DNA of 64,000 bases from Mycobacterium sp. EPa45 (GTDB lineage Bacteria > Actinomycetota > Actinomycetes > Mycobacteriales > Mycobacteriaceae), in contig NZ_CP011773.1 of the NCBI RefSeq assembly GCF_001021385.1, forward strand, positions 4,216,001-4,280,000. Direction: 5' to 3'. Each line of letters begins with the position of its first letter. Position 1 is the first letter of the stretch. This document shows positions 49,419-57,201 of this stretch, in pieces. The notes under the pieces are model-generated. The model ran no database searches, was not told the origin of the DNA, and saw only the letters and a list, made by a program, of their open reading frames with translations. The position numbers were made by a program, and so were the translations under genes.

Positions 49419-50390
49419 ATGTCCACCCCGTTGACCTTCGGCCTCATCGGCGCCGGCTGGATCGGCACGTTCCACGCGCGGACGCTTGCGGAGCGTCTGC
49501 CCGGTGCCCGCCTTGCCGCTATCGCCGATCCCCGACCCTCCGACGCGGCGCGCGCGTTAGGGACGAGGCTGTACGACAGTCCAGCCGACCTGATCGCGGA
49601 TCCGTCGGTAGACGCGGTCGCGATCTGCTCGCCCGCCGCCTCGCACGCCGACCTCGTGGTCGCCGCGGCCCGCGCGGGCAAGCACGTGTTCTGCGAGAAG
49701 CCGATGGCCCTCACCCTGGCCGACGCCGACCGCGCCATCGAGGCCGCCGCGAGCGCCGGCGTGGCACTGCAGGTCGGGTTCAACCGGCGCTTCGCGGATG
49801 ACTTCTCCGCCATGCACGCGAAAATCGCCGACGGCGCGATCGGGACGCCGCAGCTGTTGAGGTCGCTGACCCGCGACCCCGGCATCAGCGCCGAGGTAGC
49901 GGCGCGGGTCAAACCGTGGACGATCTTCAACGAAACCCTGATCCATGACTTCGACACGTTGTGCTGGCTCAACCCCGGCGCTCGCGTGACCGAGGTCTAC
50001 GCACAGGCCGACGCGCTGGTCCACCCCCAATTCAAGGGGTCCGGCTTCTTGGACACCTCGGTCGTCCAGCTGCGCTTCGACAACGGGGCGTTCGCGGTCG
50101 CCGAGGCCAACTTCCAGGCCGTCTACGGATACGACGTACGTGGTGAGGTGTTCGGCTCGGGCGGGGTGCTGCTGGCCGGGCGCTCCCCCGATCACGCGTC
50201 CCCTGCCAACATTGACCTGTTCGCCGGAGCCTACGTTGCGCAGTTCGCCCACTTCGCTGAGTGCATCCGCACGGGGACAGAGCCGTCAGTGACCGGACAC
50301 AATGCACGTACGGCACTTGAAATCGCACTTGCAGCAAGGGAATCCGTTGAGACCGGCGCACCCGTGTCGATGAAAGTAATGCTGCGATGA
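49419..50390 (+). CDS. Gfo/Idh/MocA oxidoreductase, inositol 2-dehydrogenase-like (block 2)
   Basis: 323 aa from ATG 49419, chosen for the GGGAG ribosome binding site 8 nt upstream; an ATG at 49404 overlaps that site. Rossmann motif GLIGAGWIGTFHARTLAER, lysine motif FCEKPMALT, and FNETLIHDFDTLCWL, where the catalytic His is kept but Glu stands where IolG has Asp. It probably oxidises an inositol or a hexose. It is preceded by a LacI-controlled promoter and followed by an isomerase with a 4-nt overlap, so it is the first metabolic gene for whatever the divergent ABC transporter imports. Confidence 0.82.
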   Translation: MSTPLTFGLIGAGWIGTFHARTLAERLPGARLAAIADPRPSDAARALGTRLYDSPADLIADPSVDAVAICSPAASHADLVVAAARAGKHVFCEKPMALTLADADRAIEAAASAGVALQVGFNRRFADDFSAMHAKIADGAIGTPQLLRSLTRDPGISAEVAARVKPWTIFNETLIHDFDTLCWLNPGARVTEVYAQADALVHPQFKGSGFLDTSVVQLRFDNGAFAVAEANFQAVYGYDVRGEVFGSGGVLLAGRSPDHASPANIDLFAGAYVAQFAHFAECIRTGTEPSVTGHNARTALEIALAARESVETGAPVSMKVMLR

Positions 50391-51160
50391 GCAACTTCGA
50401 CCTGGCGGTATGTGCCGAGATGGTGTTCCGCGACCTGCCGATTCTCGAGCGCGTGCGCCGCATCCACGAGCTCGGCTTCGCGGTGGAGATCTGGAGCTGG
50501 CACGATAAGGACCTGGCCGCGCTGAGCGCCACCGGCGGCCGGTTCTCCTCGATGACCGGCTACCTGCACGGTGACCTGATCGACCCGGCGAACGCCGACG
50601 AGGTGGTGCAGACCGCCGAGCTCAGCATCAAAGCCGCTGAGACTCTGGGCGTGCCGCGGCTGAACCTGCACACCGCCGAACTCGTCGACGGTCAGGCCGC
50701 CCGCCCCCGGCAGCGGGCCACCGGACGGATGTGGCTGACCGCTCAGCGCACGCTGGAGCGGATCGGTGAGCTCGGCGCCCACGCCGGGGTGACGTTCTGT
50801 GTGGAGAATCTGAACACGATCGTCGACCACCCCGGCGTACCGCTTGCCCGCGCCAAGGACACGCTGGCCCTCGTCGAGGGGGTCGGCCACCCGAACGTCA
50901 AGATGATGCTCGACCTCTACCACGCCCAGATCGGCGAAGGGAATCTTGTCGAGCTGGTCCGCCGGTGCGGCCCGGCGATCGGCGAGGTTCAGGTGGCCGA
51001 CGTCCCGGGTCGCTGCGAGCCGGGCACCGGCGAGATCTACTATCCCGCGATTGCAACGGCATTGCGCGACATTGGTTATCGGGGCACCATCGGCCTGGAG
51101 GCGTGGGCGTCCGGCGACACCGAAGAAGCGCTGGCAGCGTTCCGCGCCGCCTTCACCTGA
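50387..51160 (+). CDS. Hydroxypyruvate isomerase-family TIM barrel protein
   Basis: 257 aa from ATG 50387, overlapping the preceding stop as ATGA. The opening CAEMVFRDLPILERVRRI, FAVEIWSWHDKDL, RLNLHTAEL, FCVENLNTIVDHPG, MLDLYHAQIGEGNL and QVADVPGRCEPGTGEI motifs are those of the hydroxypyruvate isomerase (Hyi) family, with a metal-binding Glu/Asp/His set. Within an inositol-type locus it is more likely to isomerise a keto-cyclitol or keto-sugar than hydroxypyruvate. It ends 3 nt before the convergent RibD-like gene stop. Confidence 0.82.
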   Translation: MSNFDLAVCAEMVFRDLPILERVRRIHELGFAVEIWSWHDKDLAALSATGGRFSSMTGYLHGDLIDPANADEVVQTAELSIKAAETLGVPRLNLHTAELVDGQAARPRQRATGRMWLTAQRTLERIGELGAHAGVTFCVENLNTIVDHPGVPLARAKDTLALVEGVGHPNVKMMLDLYHAQIGEGNLVELVRRCGPAIGEVQVADVPGRCEPGTGEIYYPAIATALRDIGYRGTIGLEAWASGDTEEALAAFRAAFT

Positions 51161-51163
51161 GTC

Positions 51164-51919
51164 TCAGTAACGCGCCCACCGGACGATGACCGTCCCGTCG
51201 CCGCCAACCACGATGCCGCGGCGGGCCATGTTGATCTCGACGTGATGATCGGCCGCGGCGATGCGGCGTGCCGGCCCGGCCACGAGCTTGGGGCTCGTGG
51301 TCAGACATAGCTCGTCGATCTCGTTGTCCGACACCAACTGTGAGAACAACACAGGTCCACCCTCGACGAGTACCCGATGCAACCCCAATGCCCCGAGCCC
51401 GTCCCGGATCGCGGCCGAATCGACTCGCCCTCCCCCGATCTCGATGACATGGGCTCGGGACTCCGCGAGCAACCGTCGGGCCGCCACGTCAGCGCTCGCG
51501 GACACGAACACCACCGCCGGAGTAACCGCATTGCGCAGCACCGCGGGCGGGACTACACCGCGACTGGACACCACGGCGACCGGTAGACCGGCTGCCAATC
51601 CCCTCGACAAGCGCCATGCTTGCGCGTCCGCCGGCAGGTGAAGGTCTTCGTAGGGTTTGGACTTCGCCGTCGTCGCACCCACAAGGACGACGTCGGCGAC
51701 CTCCCGCAACCGGCTGAACACCCGGCGATCGGTGGGTGTGCCCAGCTTTCGCCCGGACCCCTCGAGGGTTACCGCCCCGTCGATGCTCGCGATGAGGTTG
51801 GCCCGGAACAACGGCTGACTCAGCCCCTCGGGGTACGCGAGGAGGTCGCGCAGCCCGTCATCGGTGAGCGACTCGGCCTCGTGCACAGTCGAATGCGGCG
51901 TTCCGGCAACGGCTGTCAT
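51164..51919 (-). CDS. RibD C-terminal-type pyrimidine reductase / DHFR-like protein
   Basis: 251 aa. DHFR-fold reductase: FRANLIASIDGAVTLEGSG, ADVVLVGATTAKSKPYE and the C-terminal LHRVLVEGGPVLFSQLVSDNEIDEL (split here as VLVEGGPVLFSQL and NEIDEL) identify the RibD C-terminal family. M. tuberculosis Rv2671 is a comparable stand-alone protein. The deaminase domain is absent, so it may reduce 5-amino-6-ribosylamino-uracil phosphate in riboflavin synthesis or act on another pterin/pyrimidine. ATG 51919 overlaps the MFS gene stop by 4 nt, indicating one transcript. Confidence 0.82.
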   Translation of the reverse strand: MTAVAGTPHSTVHEAESLTDDGLRDLLAYPEGLSQPLFRANLIASIDGAVTLEGSGRKLGTPTDRRVFSRLREVADVVLVGATTAKSKPYEDLHLPADAQAWRLSRGLAAGLPVAVVSSRGVVPPAVLRNAVTPAVVFVSASADVAARRLLAESRAHVIEIGGGRVDSAAIRDGLGALGLHRVLVEGGPVLFSQLVSDNEIDELCLTTSPKLVAGPARRIAAADHHVEINMARRGIVVGGDGTVIVRWARY

Positions 51920-53331
51920 AACGGCACGCTCACATCACCGCGGACCGGGGCGGCCGCAGCGGCCACACAGTGTCGTTCGACGAAGAACAGTGCCGTCACC
52001 GCGCCCAGCGCGGCGGCGACCGCCGGTAGCAACATCGACTGTGACATTGCGCCCGCCAGCGACACCTGCGAATCTCGGCCTATCAGCAGAGCGGCTGTCA
52101 GCGCGGCGACGCTGGCACTCGACACTGCCGCCCCGAGGTGCCTGGCCGTGTTGCACAGGGCTGATCCGGCACCCGCGAGCTCCGTCGGCAGCGCGCGGGA
52201 TGCGATGACTGCCAAAGGCTCCCAGGTGAATGCGCTGGCCGCGCCCACCGCGGTCAGCGGCAACACCAGCTGCCACACCGAGGTGGTCCGCGTCATCTCC
52301 AGCGCCAGCCAGAGCAACGCGATCGCCAGGAGCGCGAAGCCGAAGATGACAATCGGACGGGGATGCACGCGGTCGACGATCTTGCCGACCACGGGCGCCA
52401 GCACAACGGTCGCGACAGCCATCGGCGCGGTGAGCAGCGCGGCCCGGACTGGCGAGAGCCCATAGGCATCTTCCAGAAAGATCATCAGCGGGACCACGAA
52501 GGCGACGAAGGCGAAGCTGACCAAAGCGATGCCGGCGTTGGACAGAATGAAGTTCCGGTGCAGGATCAGCCGCAGCGGAATCAGTGGCTCGTTCGGGTAG
52601 ACGGCCTGCCAACCGGCGAAGGCCACGAGCAAGGCCAGTCCGCCGAGGATCGCGCCGACGATCCATACCGACCAGCTGTCGCGCTGCCCTTCTTGCAGAC
52701 CGAACACGATGAGGCTGATGCCGGCTCCCCACAGCAGCACACCGAGAACGTCCATGTGCAGCCCCCTACCGGGCAGTGCTGGGACGAGCCACACCGCGAG
52801 CGCCAGTCCCAGCGCACCGATCGGGGCGTTGACGAAAAAGATCCATTGCCAGCCCAGCTGATCAAGCAGCACACCGCCGAGGATCGGCCCGGCGAACAGG
52901 CCCACCCCCGTCGTGGCACCCCAGACACTCATCGCCATACCGCGGCGCTCGGACGGGAACATGCGGGTGATCGTCGTGAAGATCTGCGGGGCAAGCAGTG
53001 CCGCGCCTGCACCCTGTAGGACGCGCGCGACGGTGAGCATCCCGATCGAGGACGACAGGCCGCACCACACCGACGACGCACTGAAGATCGCCAACCCGAC
53101 CAGATAGACACCCTTGGGTCCGAAGCGGTCGCCGAGCCGACCGCCGACCAGCAGGAGTGCCGCAAAGGCCAGCAGGTAGCCGCTCGTCACCCACAGGACG
53201 GAGCCGTAGTCGACGCCGAAGTCGTCTTTGAGTACGGGGTTGGCCACCGCCACGACAGTCGAGTCGACCACGATCAAGAACAAGCCGACCATCAACGCCC
53301 ACAACGCGCGGAACGAGCGGCTCTCTGTCAC
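51916..53331 (-). CDS. MFS drug-exporter-like transporter (DHA2 type)
   Basis: 471 aa with about 14 hydrophobic segments, the DHA2/EmrB-QacA pattern. Motifs include the TM1 segment WALMVGLFLIVVDSTVVAVA with the membrane Asp, the loop GGRLGDRFGPKGVYLVG (motif A) and the TM5 GPILGGVLLDQLGWQWIFFV (motif C, antiporter signature). It would export a drug-like or amphipathic compound using the proton gradient. GTG start at 53331. It and the RibD-like gene sit between two inositol loci without an obvious link. The next 258 nt (53332-53589) hold its promoter and an imperfect GGGTGAA/TTCACCC hairpin at 53509-53541. Confidence 0.88.
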   Translation of the reverse strand: MTESRSFRALWALMVGLFLIVVDSTVVAVANPVLKDDFGVDYGSVLWVTSGYLLAFAALLLVGGRLGDRFGPKGVYLVGLAIFSASSVWCGLSSSIGMLTVARVLQGAGAALLAPQIFTTITRMFPSERRGMAMSVWGATTGVGLFAGPILGGVLLDQLGWQWIFFVNAPIGALGLALAVWLVPALPGRGLHMDVLGVLLWGAGISLIVFGLQEGQRDSWSVWIVGAILGGLALLVAFAGWQAVYPNEPLIPLRLILHRNFILSNAGIALVSFAFVAFVVPLMIFLEDAYGLSPVRAALLTAPMAVATVVLAPVVGKIVDRVHPRPIVIFGFALLAIALLWLALEMTRTTSVWQLVLPLTAVGAASAFTWEPLAVIASRALPTELAGAGSALCNTARHLGAAVSSASVAALTAALLIGRDSQVSLAGAMSQSMLLPAVAAALGAVTALFFVERHCVAAAAAPVRGDVSVPL

Positions 53332-53589
53332 TGTCCCCCCGCCGATTCGACGCAGCCGGAAAGTGAAATTGTCACACGCGTCGGACGAGTTAGCCGATCA
53401 AATCAACTTTCTCGAAATATCAAGGCGGCGAGCGGATTTCATGCTTGATCTTGATCGGATTTGCCACAACAGCGATCGGGTTGCGTTTCTGCACTGTGCA
53501 CGCCATGGCGGGTGAAGGCCTGACATTCGCCGAAATTCACCCAGCCGGCAAAAAACCGCAGGAGACTGCCGTTAGGACACCGCCCCGGG

Positions 53590-54321
53590 TCAGCGGTCGA
53601 CGAGAGTGGTGTCGAAGTAGTAGCGGGCGGCCCGATAGCAATGGGTACCGAATTCGACCGCACGACCGGAGTCGTCGAAGGCGGTGCGGTCCATGGTCAG
53701 CAGCGGAGCACCCGGCTTCTCGTCGAGCAGTCGCGCTTCGCTTCGGCTGGCCGCTCGGGCGCCGATGCGCTGGCTGGCCAATCGGATGTGCACCCCGCGG
53801 CCGCGCAGCGACTGGTACAGACCGCTTCGCTCGAGTTCCTCGGCGTCCGGGGCGATCTCGACCGGAAGGTAATTGATCATCAGAGCCAGCGGCTCGCCGT
53901 TGGCGCACCGCAGTCGCTTGATGCGGGCGACCTCGCGGCCTTCGGCGAGGCTCAGCTCACGGGCGACGTCCTCGCCGGGCGGGCCGACCTGGTACTCCAG
54001 CAGCTTGGTGGTCGGTTCCTGGCCCGCGCGGGACAGGTCGTCGAACAAGCTGGTCAGTTCGACGCGGCGGTGGACCGGATTCTGGACGACCTGAGTACCG
54101 ACACCGCGCTTGCGAACCAGCAGACCCTTGTCGACGAGCTCCTGTATCGCACGCCTCGTGGTGGGTCGCGACAGCGTCAGCCGCTTGGCCAAAGCGAGTT
54201 CATTTTCGAACCGGTCGCCGGGCGCGAGTTCGCCACTACGGATCGCTGCCTCAATTGCCTGGGCGAGCTGATAGTAGAGGGGAATGGGGCTTGACCTGTC
54301 CAATTCAACCGCCAACGGCAC
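53590..54321 (-). CDS. GntR/HutC-family regulator, probable iol repressor
   Basis: 243 aa from GTG 54321, chosen because GGAG lies 6 nt upstream and the length then fits the family; the frame is open ~30 codons further. Winged-helix domain: IPLYYQLAQAIEAAIRSGEL, FENELALAKRLTLSRPTTRR; then a UTRA sensor domain (~85-240; RVELTSLFDDLSRAGQ, LMINYLPVEIAPDAE, LLTMDRTAFDDSGRAVEFG). HutC-type regulators bind small metabolites through UTRA. It is divergent from iolC with overlapping promoters, so it most likely represses the iol operon and itself, with a pathway intermediate as inducer. Confidence 0.9.
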   Translation of the reverse strand: MPLAVELDRSSPIPLYYQLAQAIEAAIRSGELAPGDRFENELALAKRLTLSRPTTRRAIQELVDKGLLVRKRGVGTQVVQNPVHRRVELTSLFDDLSRAGQEPTTKLLEYQVGPPGEDVARELSLAEGREVARIKRLRCANGEPLALMINYLPVEIAPDAEELERSGLYQSLRGRGVHIRLASQRIGARAASRSEARLLDEKPGAPLLTMDRTAFDDSGRAVEFGTHCYRAARYYFDTTLVDR

Positions 54322-54362
54322 ATCGACTCCGATCTCGAACTCGAAAACCCAACAGTAGCTGA

Positions 54363-54368
54363 ATTCTA
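54363..54368 (-). promoter_or_regulatory. Predicted -10 box of the GntR gene
   Basis: Minus-strand TAGAAT, 41 nt before GTG 54321. It is the mirror image of the plus-strand TAGAAT at 54388-54393, so the two divergent promoters overlap in their -35 regions. Confidence 0.4.
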
Positions 54369-54376
54369 ACACCGAT

Positions 54377-54413
54377 TGACACAAAGATAGAATGTCAGGA
54401 CAAAGTATTGACA
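54377..54413. promoter_or_regulatory. Triple half-site operator array in the GntR/iolC promoter
   Basis: TGACA (54377-54381), TGTCA (54393-54397) and TGACA (54409-54413) alternate in orientation with exactly 16 bp between starts, giving two overlapping inverted repeats each with an 11-bp spacer. The second can be extended to ATGTCA-N11-TGACAT (54392-54414). It covers the predicted iolC -10 box and start of transcription, as expected of a repressor site. Confidence 0.6.
54388..54393 (+). promoter_or_regulatory. Predicted -10 box of the iol operon
   Basis: TAGAAT (TANNNT), predicting a transcript start near 54400 and a ~75-nt leader before iolC GTG 54475. It lies inside the TGACA/TGTCA operator array. 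Confidence 0.45.
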
Positions 54414-54474
54414 TACCGCTGTGGCGCGGGGCACCCTTCTAACAAGTCCCCAACGAGCCCTGAAGAGAGCTGCC

Positions 54475-55446
54475 GTGACTACCAACTCACCGTTCGACGT
54501 ACTCGCCATCGGGCGCAGCGGCGTCGATATCTATCCGCTGCAGGTCGGCGTCGGCCTGGAGCGCGTGGAGTCCTTCGGCAAGTTCCTCGGCGGCAGTGCA
54601 GCCAACGTCTCGGTCGCCGCAGCTCGCCTCGGTAATCGCACCGCACTGATCTCGGGCGCCGGCGCAGACCCGTTCGGCCGTTTCGTGCGCGAAGAGCTGG
54701 CACGGCTCGGAGTCGACAACCGCTACGTCACGGTCCACCCGGAATACCCGACGCCGGTGACGTTCTGCGAGATCTTCCCGCCCGACGATTTCCCGCTCTA
54801 CTTCTACCGTAAGCCGTCGGCACCCGATCTACAGATCACCGCCTCCGAGATCGATCTCGATGCCGTGCGCAGCGCCCGGCTGTACTGGTCGACGGTGACC
54901 GGACTCTCCGAAGAGCCCAGCCGCAGCGCGCACTTCGCCGCCTGGGAAGCTCGCGACCGGCAGCCGTTGACGGTCCTGGATCTCGATTACCGGCCGATGT
55001 TCTGGGAGTCTCCCGCCGCTGCCTCCGAACAGGTTCAGCGCGCGCTGGCTCACGTTACGGTGGCGGTCGGCAACCGCGAAGAGTGCGAGATCGCCGTCGG
55101 GGAAACCAACCCGCACAAGGCCGCCGACGCACTGCTCGACCTGGGCGTGCAACTCGCGATCGTCAAGCAGGGCCCGCGCGGGGTGTTGGGCAAAACCCGC
55201 AGCGCCTCGGTGACGGTACAGCCGATCGAGGTCGACGTCATCAACGGACTCGGGGCCGGCGACAGCTTCGGCGGAAGCCTATCCCACGGGCTGTTGCACG
55301 GCTGGTCGCTGGAGAAGACACTGCGCTACGCCAACGCGGCCGGCGCGATCGTCGCGACCCGGCTGGAGTGCTCGACGGCGATGCCGACCGCAGGCGAGGT
55401 CGCCGAACTGGCCGAGCAGATCGCCGTGGAGGCTGTCAATGTCTAG
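54475..55446 (+). CDS. iolC: 5-dehydro-2-deoxygluconokinase
   Basis: 323 aa from GTG 54475, preceded by a GAGAG ribosome binding site; an upstream in-frame GTG (54421) lies in the leader. PfkB family: IGRSGVDIYPLQVG, GGSAANVSVAAARLG and VINGLGAGDSFGGSL with the catalytic Asp. The R-K-P segment in FYRKPSAPDL and the DYRPMFW segment are typical of IolC. It phosphorylates 2-deoxy-5-keto-gluconate at C6. First gene of the iol operon; its stop overlaps the next gene start by 8 nt. Confidence 0.92.
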   Translation: MTTNSPFDVLAIGRSGVDIYPLQVGVGLERVESFGKFLGGSAANVSVAAARLGNRTALISGAGADPFGRFVREELARLGVDNRYVTVHPEYPTPVTFCEIFPPDDFPLYFYRKPSAPDLQITASEIDLDAVRSARLYWSTVTGLSEEPSRSAHFAAWEARDRQPLTVLDLDYRPMFWESPAAASEQVQRALAHVTVAVGNREECEIAVGETNPHKAADALLDLGVQLAIVKQGPRGVLGKTRSASVTVQPIEVDVINGLGAGDSFGGSLSHGLLHGWSLEKTLRYANAAGAIVATRLECSTAMPTAGEVAELAEQIAVEAVNV

Positions 55447-56317
55447 CCCCTGTAAGGATTACGCGGACCTCACCGATCTGCGCGCCACCGACCCCGCGGC
55501 GATCGCGAAGGCATGGCAGGAGCGCACCACCCGGCCGGTCGTGCGGGGCAATGGACGACTGATGATCGTCGCCGCCGACCACCCGGCCCGCGGTGCCCTG
55601 GCCGTCGGATCGCGACCCACCGCGATGAACAGCCGCACCGACCTGCTCGACCGGCTGCGGACCGCGCTGGCCGATCCAGGAGTCGACGGTGTGCTGGCCA
55701 CCTCCGATATCCTCGACGACCTGCTGCTGCTCGGCGCACTCGAGGACAAGGTGGTGTTCTCCTCGATGAACCGCGGCGGTCTGTCCGGTGCCTGCTTCGA
55801 GCTCGACGACCGGATGACCGGCGCCACTGCCGCTTCGACCGCTGCGGCGAAGATGAACGGCGGAAAGATGTTGTGCCGCATCGATCTCGGCGATCCAGGC
55901 ACGGTCTCGACGATGGCCGCGTGCGCGCAGGCCGTCGACGAGCTCGCCTCGCACGGCCTGATCGCGATGCTGGAACCGTTCCTGTCCACGAGGGTGGACG
56001 GCAAGGTCCGCAACGACCTGAGCCCGGATGCGGTGATCAAGTCGATCCACATCAGCCAGGGCCTGGGCTCGACGTCGGCCTATACCTGGATGAAGCTGCC
56101 GGTCGTCTCCGAAATGGACCGGGTGATGGAAGCGACCACGCTACCGACTCTGCTGCTGGGCGGTGACCCCACCGATCCCGACGAGGCCTTCGCCAGTTGG
56201 GAGAAGGCGCTGTCGCTGCCCTCGGTGCGGGGTCTCATCGTGGGCCGCACACTGTTGTACCCGGCCGACGACGATGTGAGTTCCGCGGTGGCGACCGCGG
56301 TGGCGATGGTGAGGTGA
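55439..56317 (+). CDS. Cgl0158-family (beta/alpha)8-barrel protein, putative iol aldolase
   Basis: 292 aa from ATG 55439, overlapping iolC by 8 nt. It resembles the Cgl0158-type barrel encoded beside iolC in Corynebacterium glutamicum: MIVAADHPARGALAVG, DILDDLLLLGALEDKVV, SSMNRGGLSGACFELDDR and GLGSTSAYTWMKLPVV. The fold is that of DeoC/LacD class I aldolases, with candidate Schiff-base lysine in YTWMKLPVV or nearby. As no IolJ (class II) aldolase is encoded here, it is a good candidate for cleaving 2-deoxy-5-keto-gluconate 6-phosphate into dihydroxyacetone phosphate and malonate semialdehyde. That role is inferred from context. Confidence 0.8.
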   Translation: MSSPCKDYADLTDLRATDPAAIAKAWQERTTRPVVRGNGRLMIVAADHPARGALAVGSRPTAMNSRTDLLDRLRTALADPGVDGVLATSDILDDLLLLGALEDKVVFSSMNRGGLSGACFELDDRMTGATAASTAAAKMNGGKMLCRIDLGDPGTVSTMAACAQAVDELASHGLIAMLEPFLSTRVDGKVRNDLSPDAVIKSIHISQGLGSTSAYTWMKLPVVSEMDRVMEATTLPTLLLGGDPTDPDEAFASWEKALSLPSVRGLIVGRTLLYPADDDVSSAVATAVAMVR

Positions 56318-56323
56318 GGACAG

Positions 56324-57199
56324 ATGAACAGCAAGTACTACATCCCCGCCCGCAGCGCCGAGCTGCCGTTCACCGTCGATGTCACACCCGAGTCCGCAGG
56401 CTGGGCGGAGTCCTCGCTGCAGGTTGTCGAATTGGACGACAGCCAACGTATAGAGCTGCCCACCGGTGGTACCGAGGTCATGATCCTGCCGTTATCGGGA
56501 GGCGGCAGGATCGACTGTGGCGGAGAGACATTCGAGTTGGTAAGGCGCGAATCGGTATTCCACGGACCTGCCGACATGGTCTATCTCGGTATCGGCCAGA
56601 CCTACCTCCTGTCCGGTGAAGGTCGCTTCGCGATCTGTGGTGCCCGCGCTGCCCGCTCGTTCCCGAACCGCCGGGTTGCGGCGGCCGACGTGCCCGTCGA
56701 ACTGCGCGGGGCCGGCAACTGCAGCCGTCAGGTGCACAACTTCGGCACCGCAACGACATTCGAGGCGGACTCGCTGATCGCGTGCGAGGTCATCACCCCC
56801 GGCGGCAATTGGTCGAGCTACCCCGCGCACAAGCATGAGGAGAACACCGACGTCGAGACGCAACTCGAGGAGATCTACTACTTCGAGATCGACGACAGCC
56901 CGGCCGGCACGCCCGGCTCCGGCTATCACCGCGTCTACGGCACTCCACAGCGCCCGATCGAGGTGCTCGAAGAGGTCCGCTCCGGTGATGTGGTGCTGGT
57001 GCCGCACGGCTATCACGGACCGTCGATCGCGGCACCCGGTCATCACATGTACTACCTCAACGTCATGGCCGGCTCCGGACCGAATCGGGCTTGGCTGATC
57101 TGCGACGACCCGAACCACACCTGGCTGCGCGGCAGCTGGGAGCACCAGGAGATCGATCCCCGGCTGCCGATGGGCGGCCCGTCCGGGCAAGGAGTCTGA
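56324..57199 (+). CDS. iolB: 5-deoxy-glucuronate isomerase
   Basis: 291 aa. Bicupin protein with the family's PAHKHEENTDVETQLEEIYY metal-binding segment (His-x-His...Glu) and the later LVPHGYHGPSIAAPGHHMYY segment. It converts 5-deoxy-D-glucuronate to 2-deoxy-5-keto-D-gluconate, the substrate of IolC. ATG 56324 has a GAGGA ribosome binding site and starts 6 nt after the previous stop. Full length compared with the ~270-300 aa family. Confidence 0.94.
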   Translation: MNSKYYIPARSAELPFTVDVTPESAGWAESSLQVVELDDSQRIELPTGGTEVMILPLSGGGRIDCGGETFELVRRESVFHGPADMVYLGIGQTYLLSGEGRFAICGARAARSFPNRRVAAADVPVELRGAGNCSRQVHNFGTATTFEADSLIACEVITPGGNWSSYPAHKHEENTDVETQLEEIYYFEIDDSPAGTPGSGYHRVYGTPQRPIEVLEEVRSGDVVLVPHGYHGPSIAAPGHHMYYLNVMAGSGPNRAWLICDDPNHTWLRGSWEHQEIDPRLPMGGPSGQGV

Positions 57200-57201
57200 T
57201 C

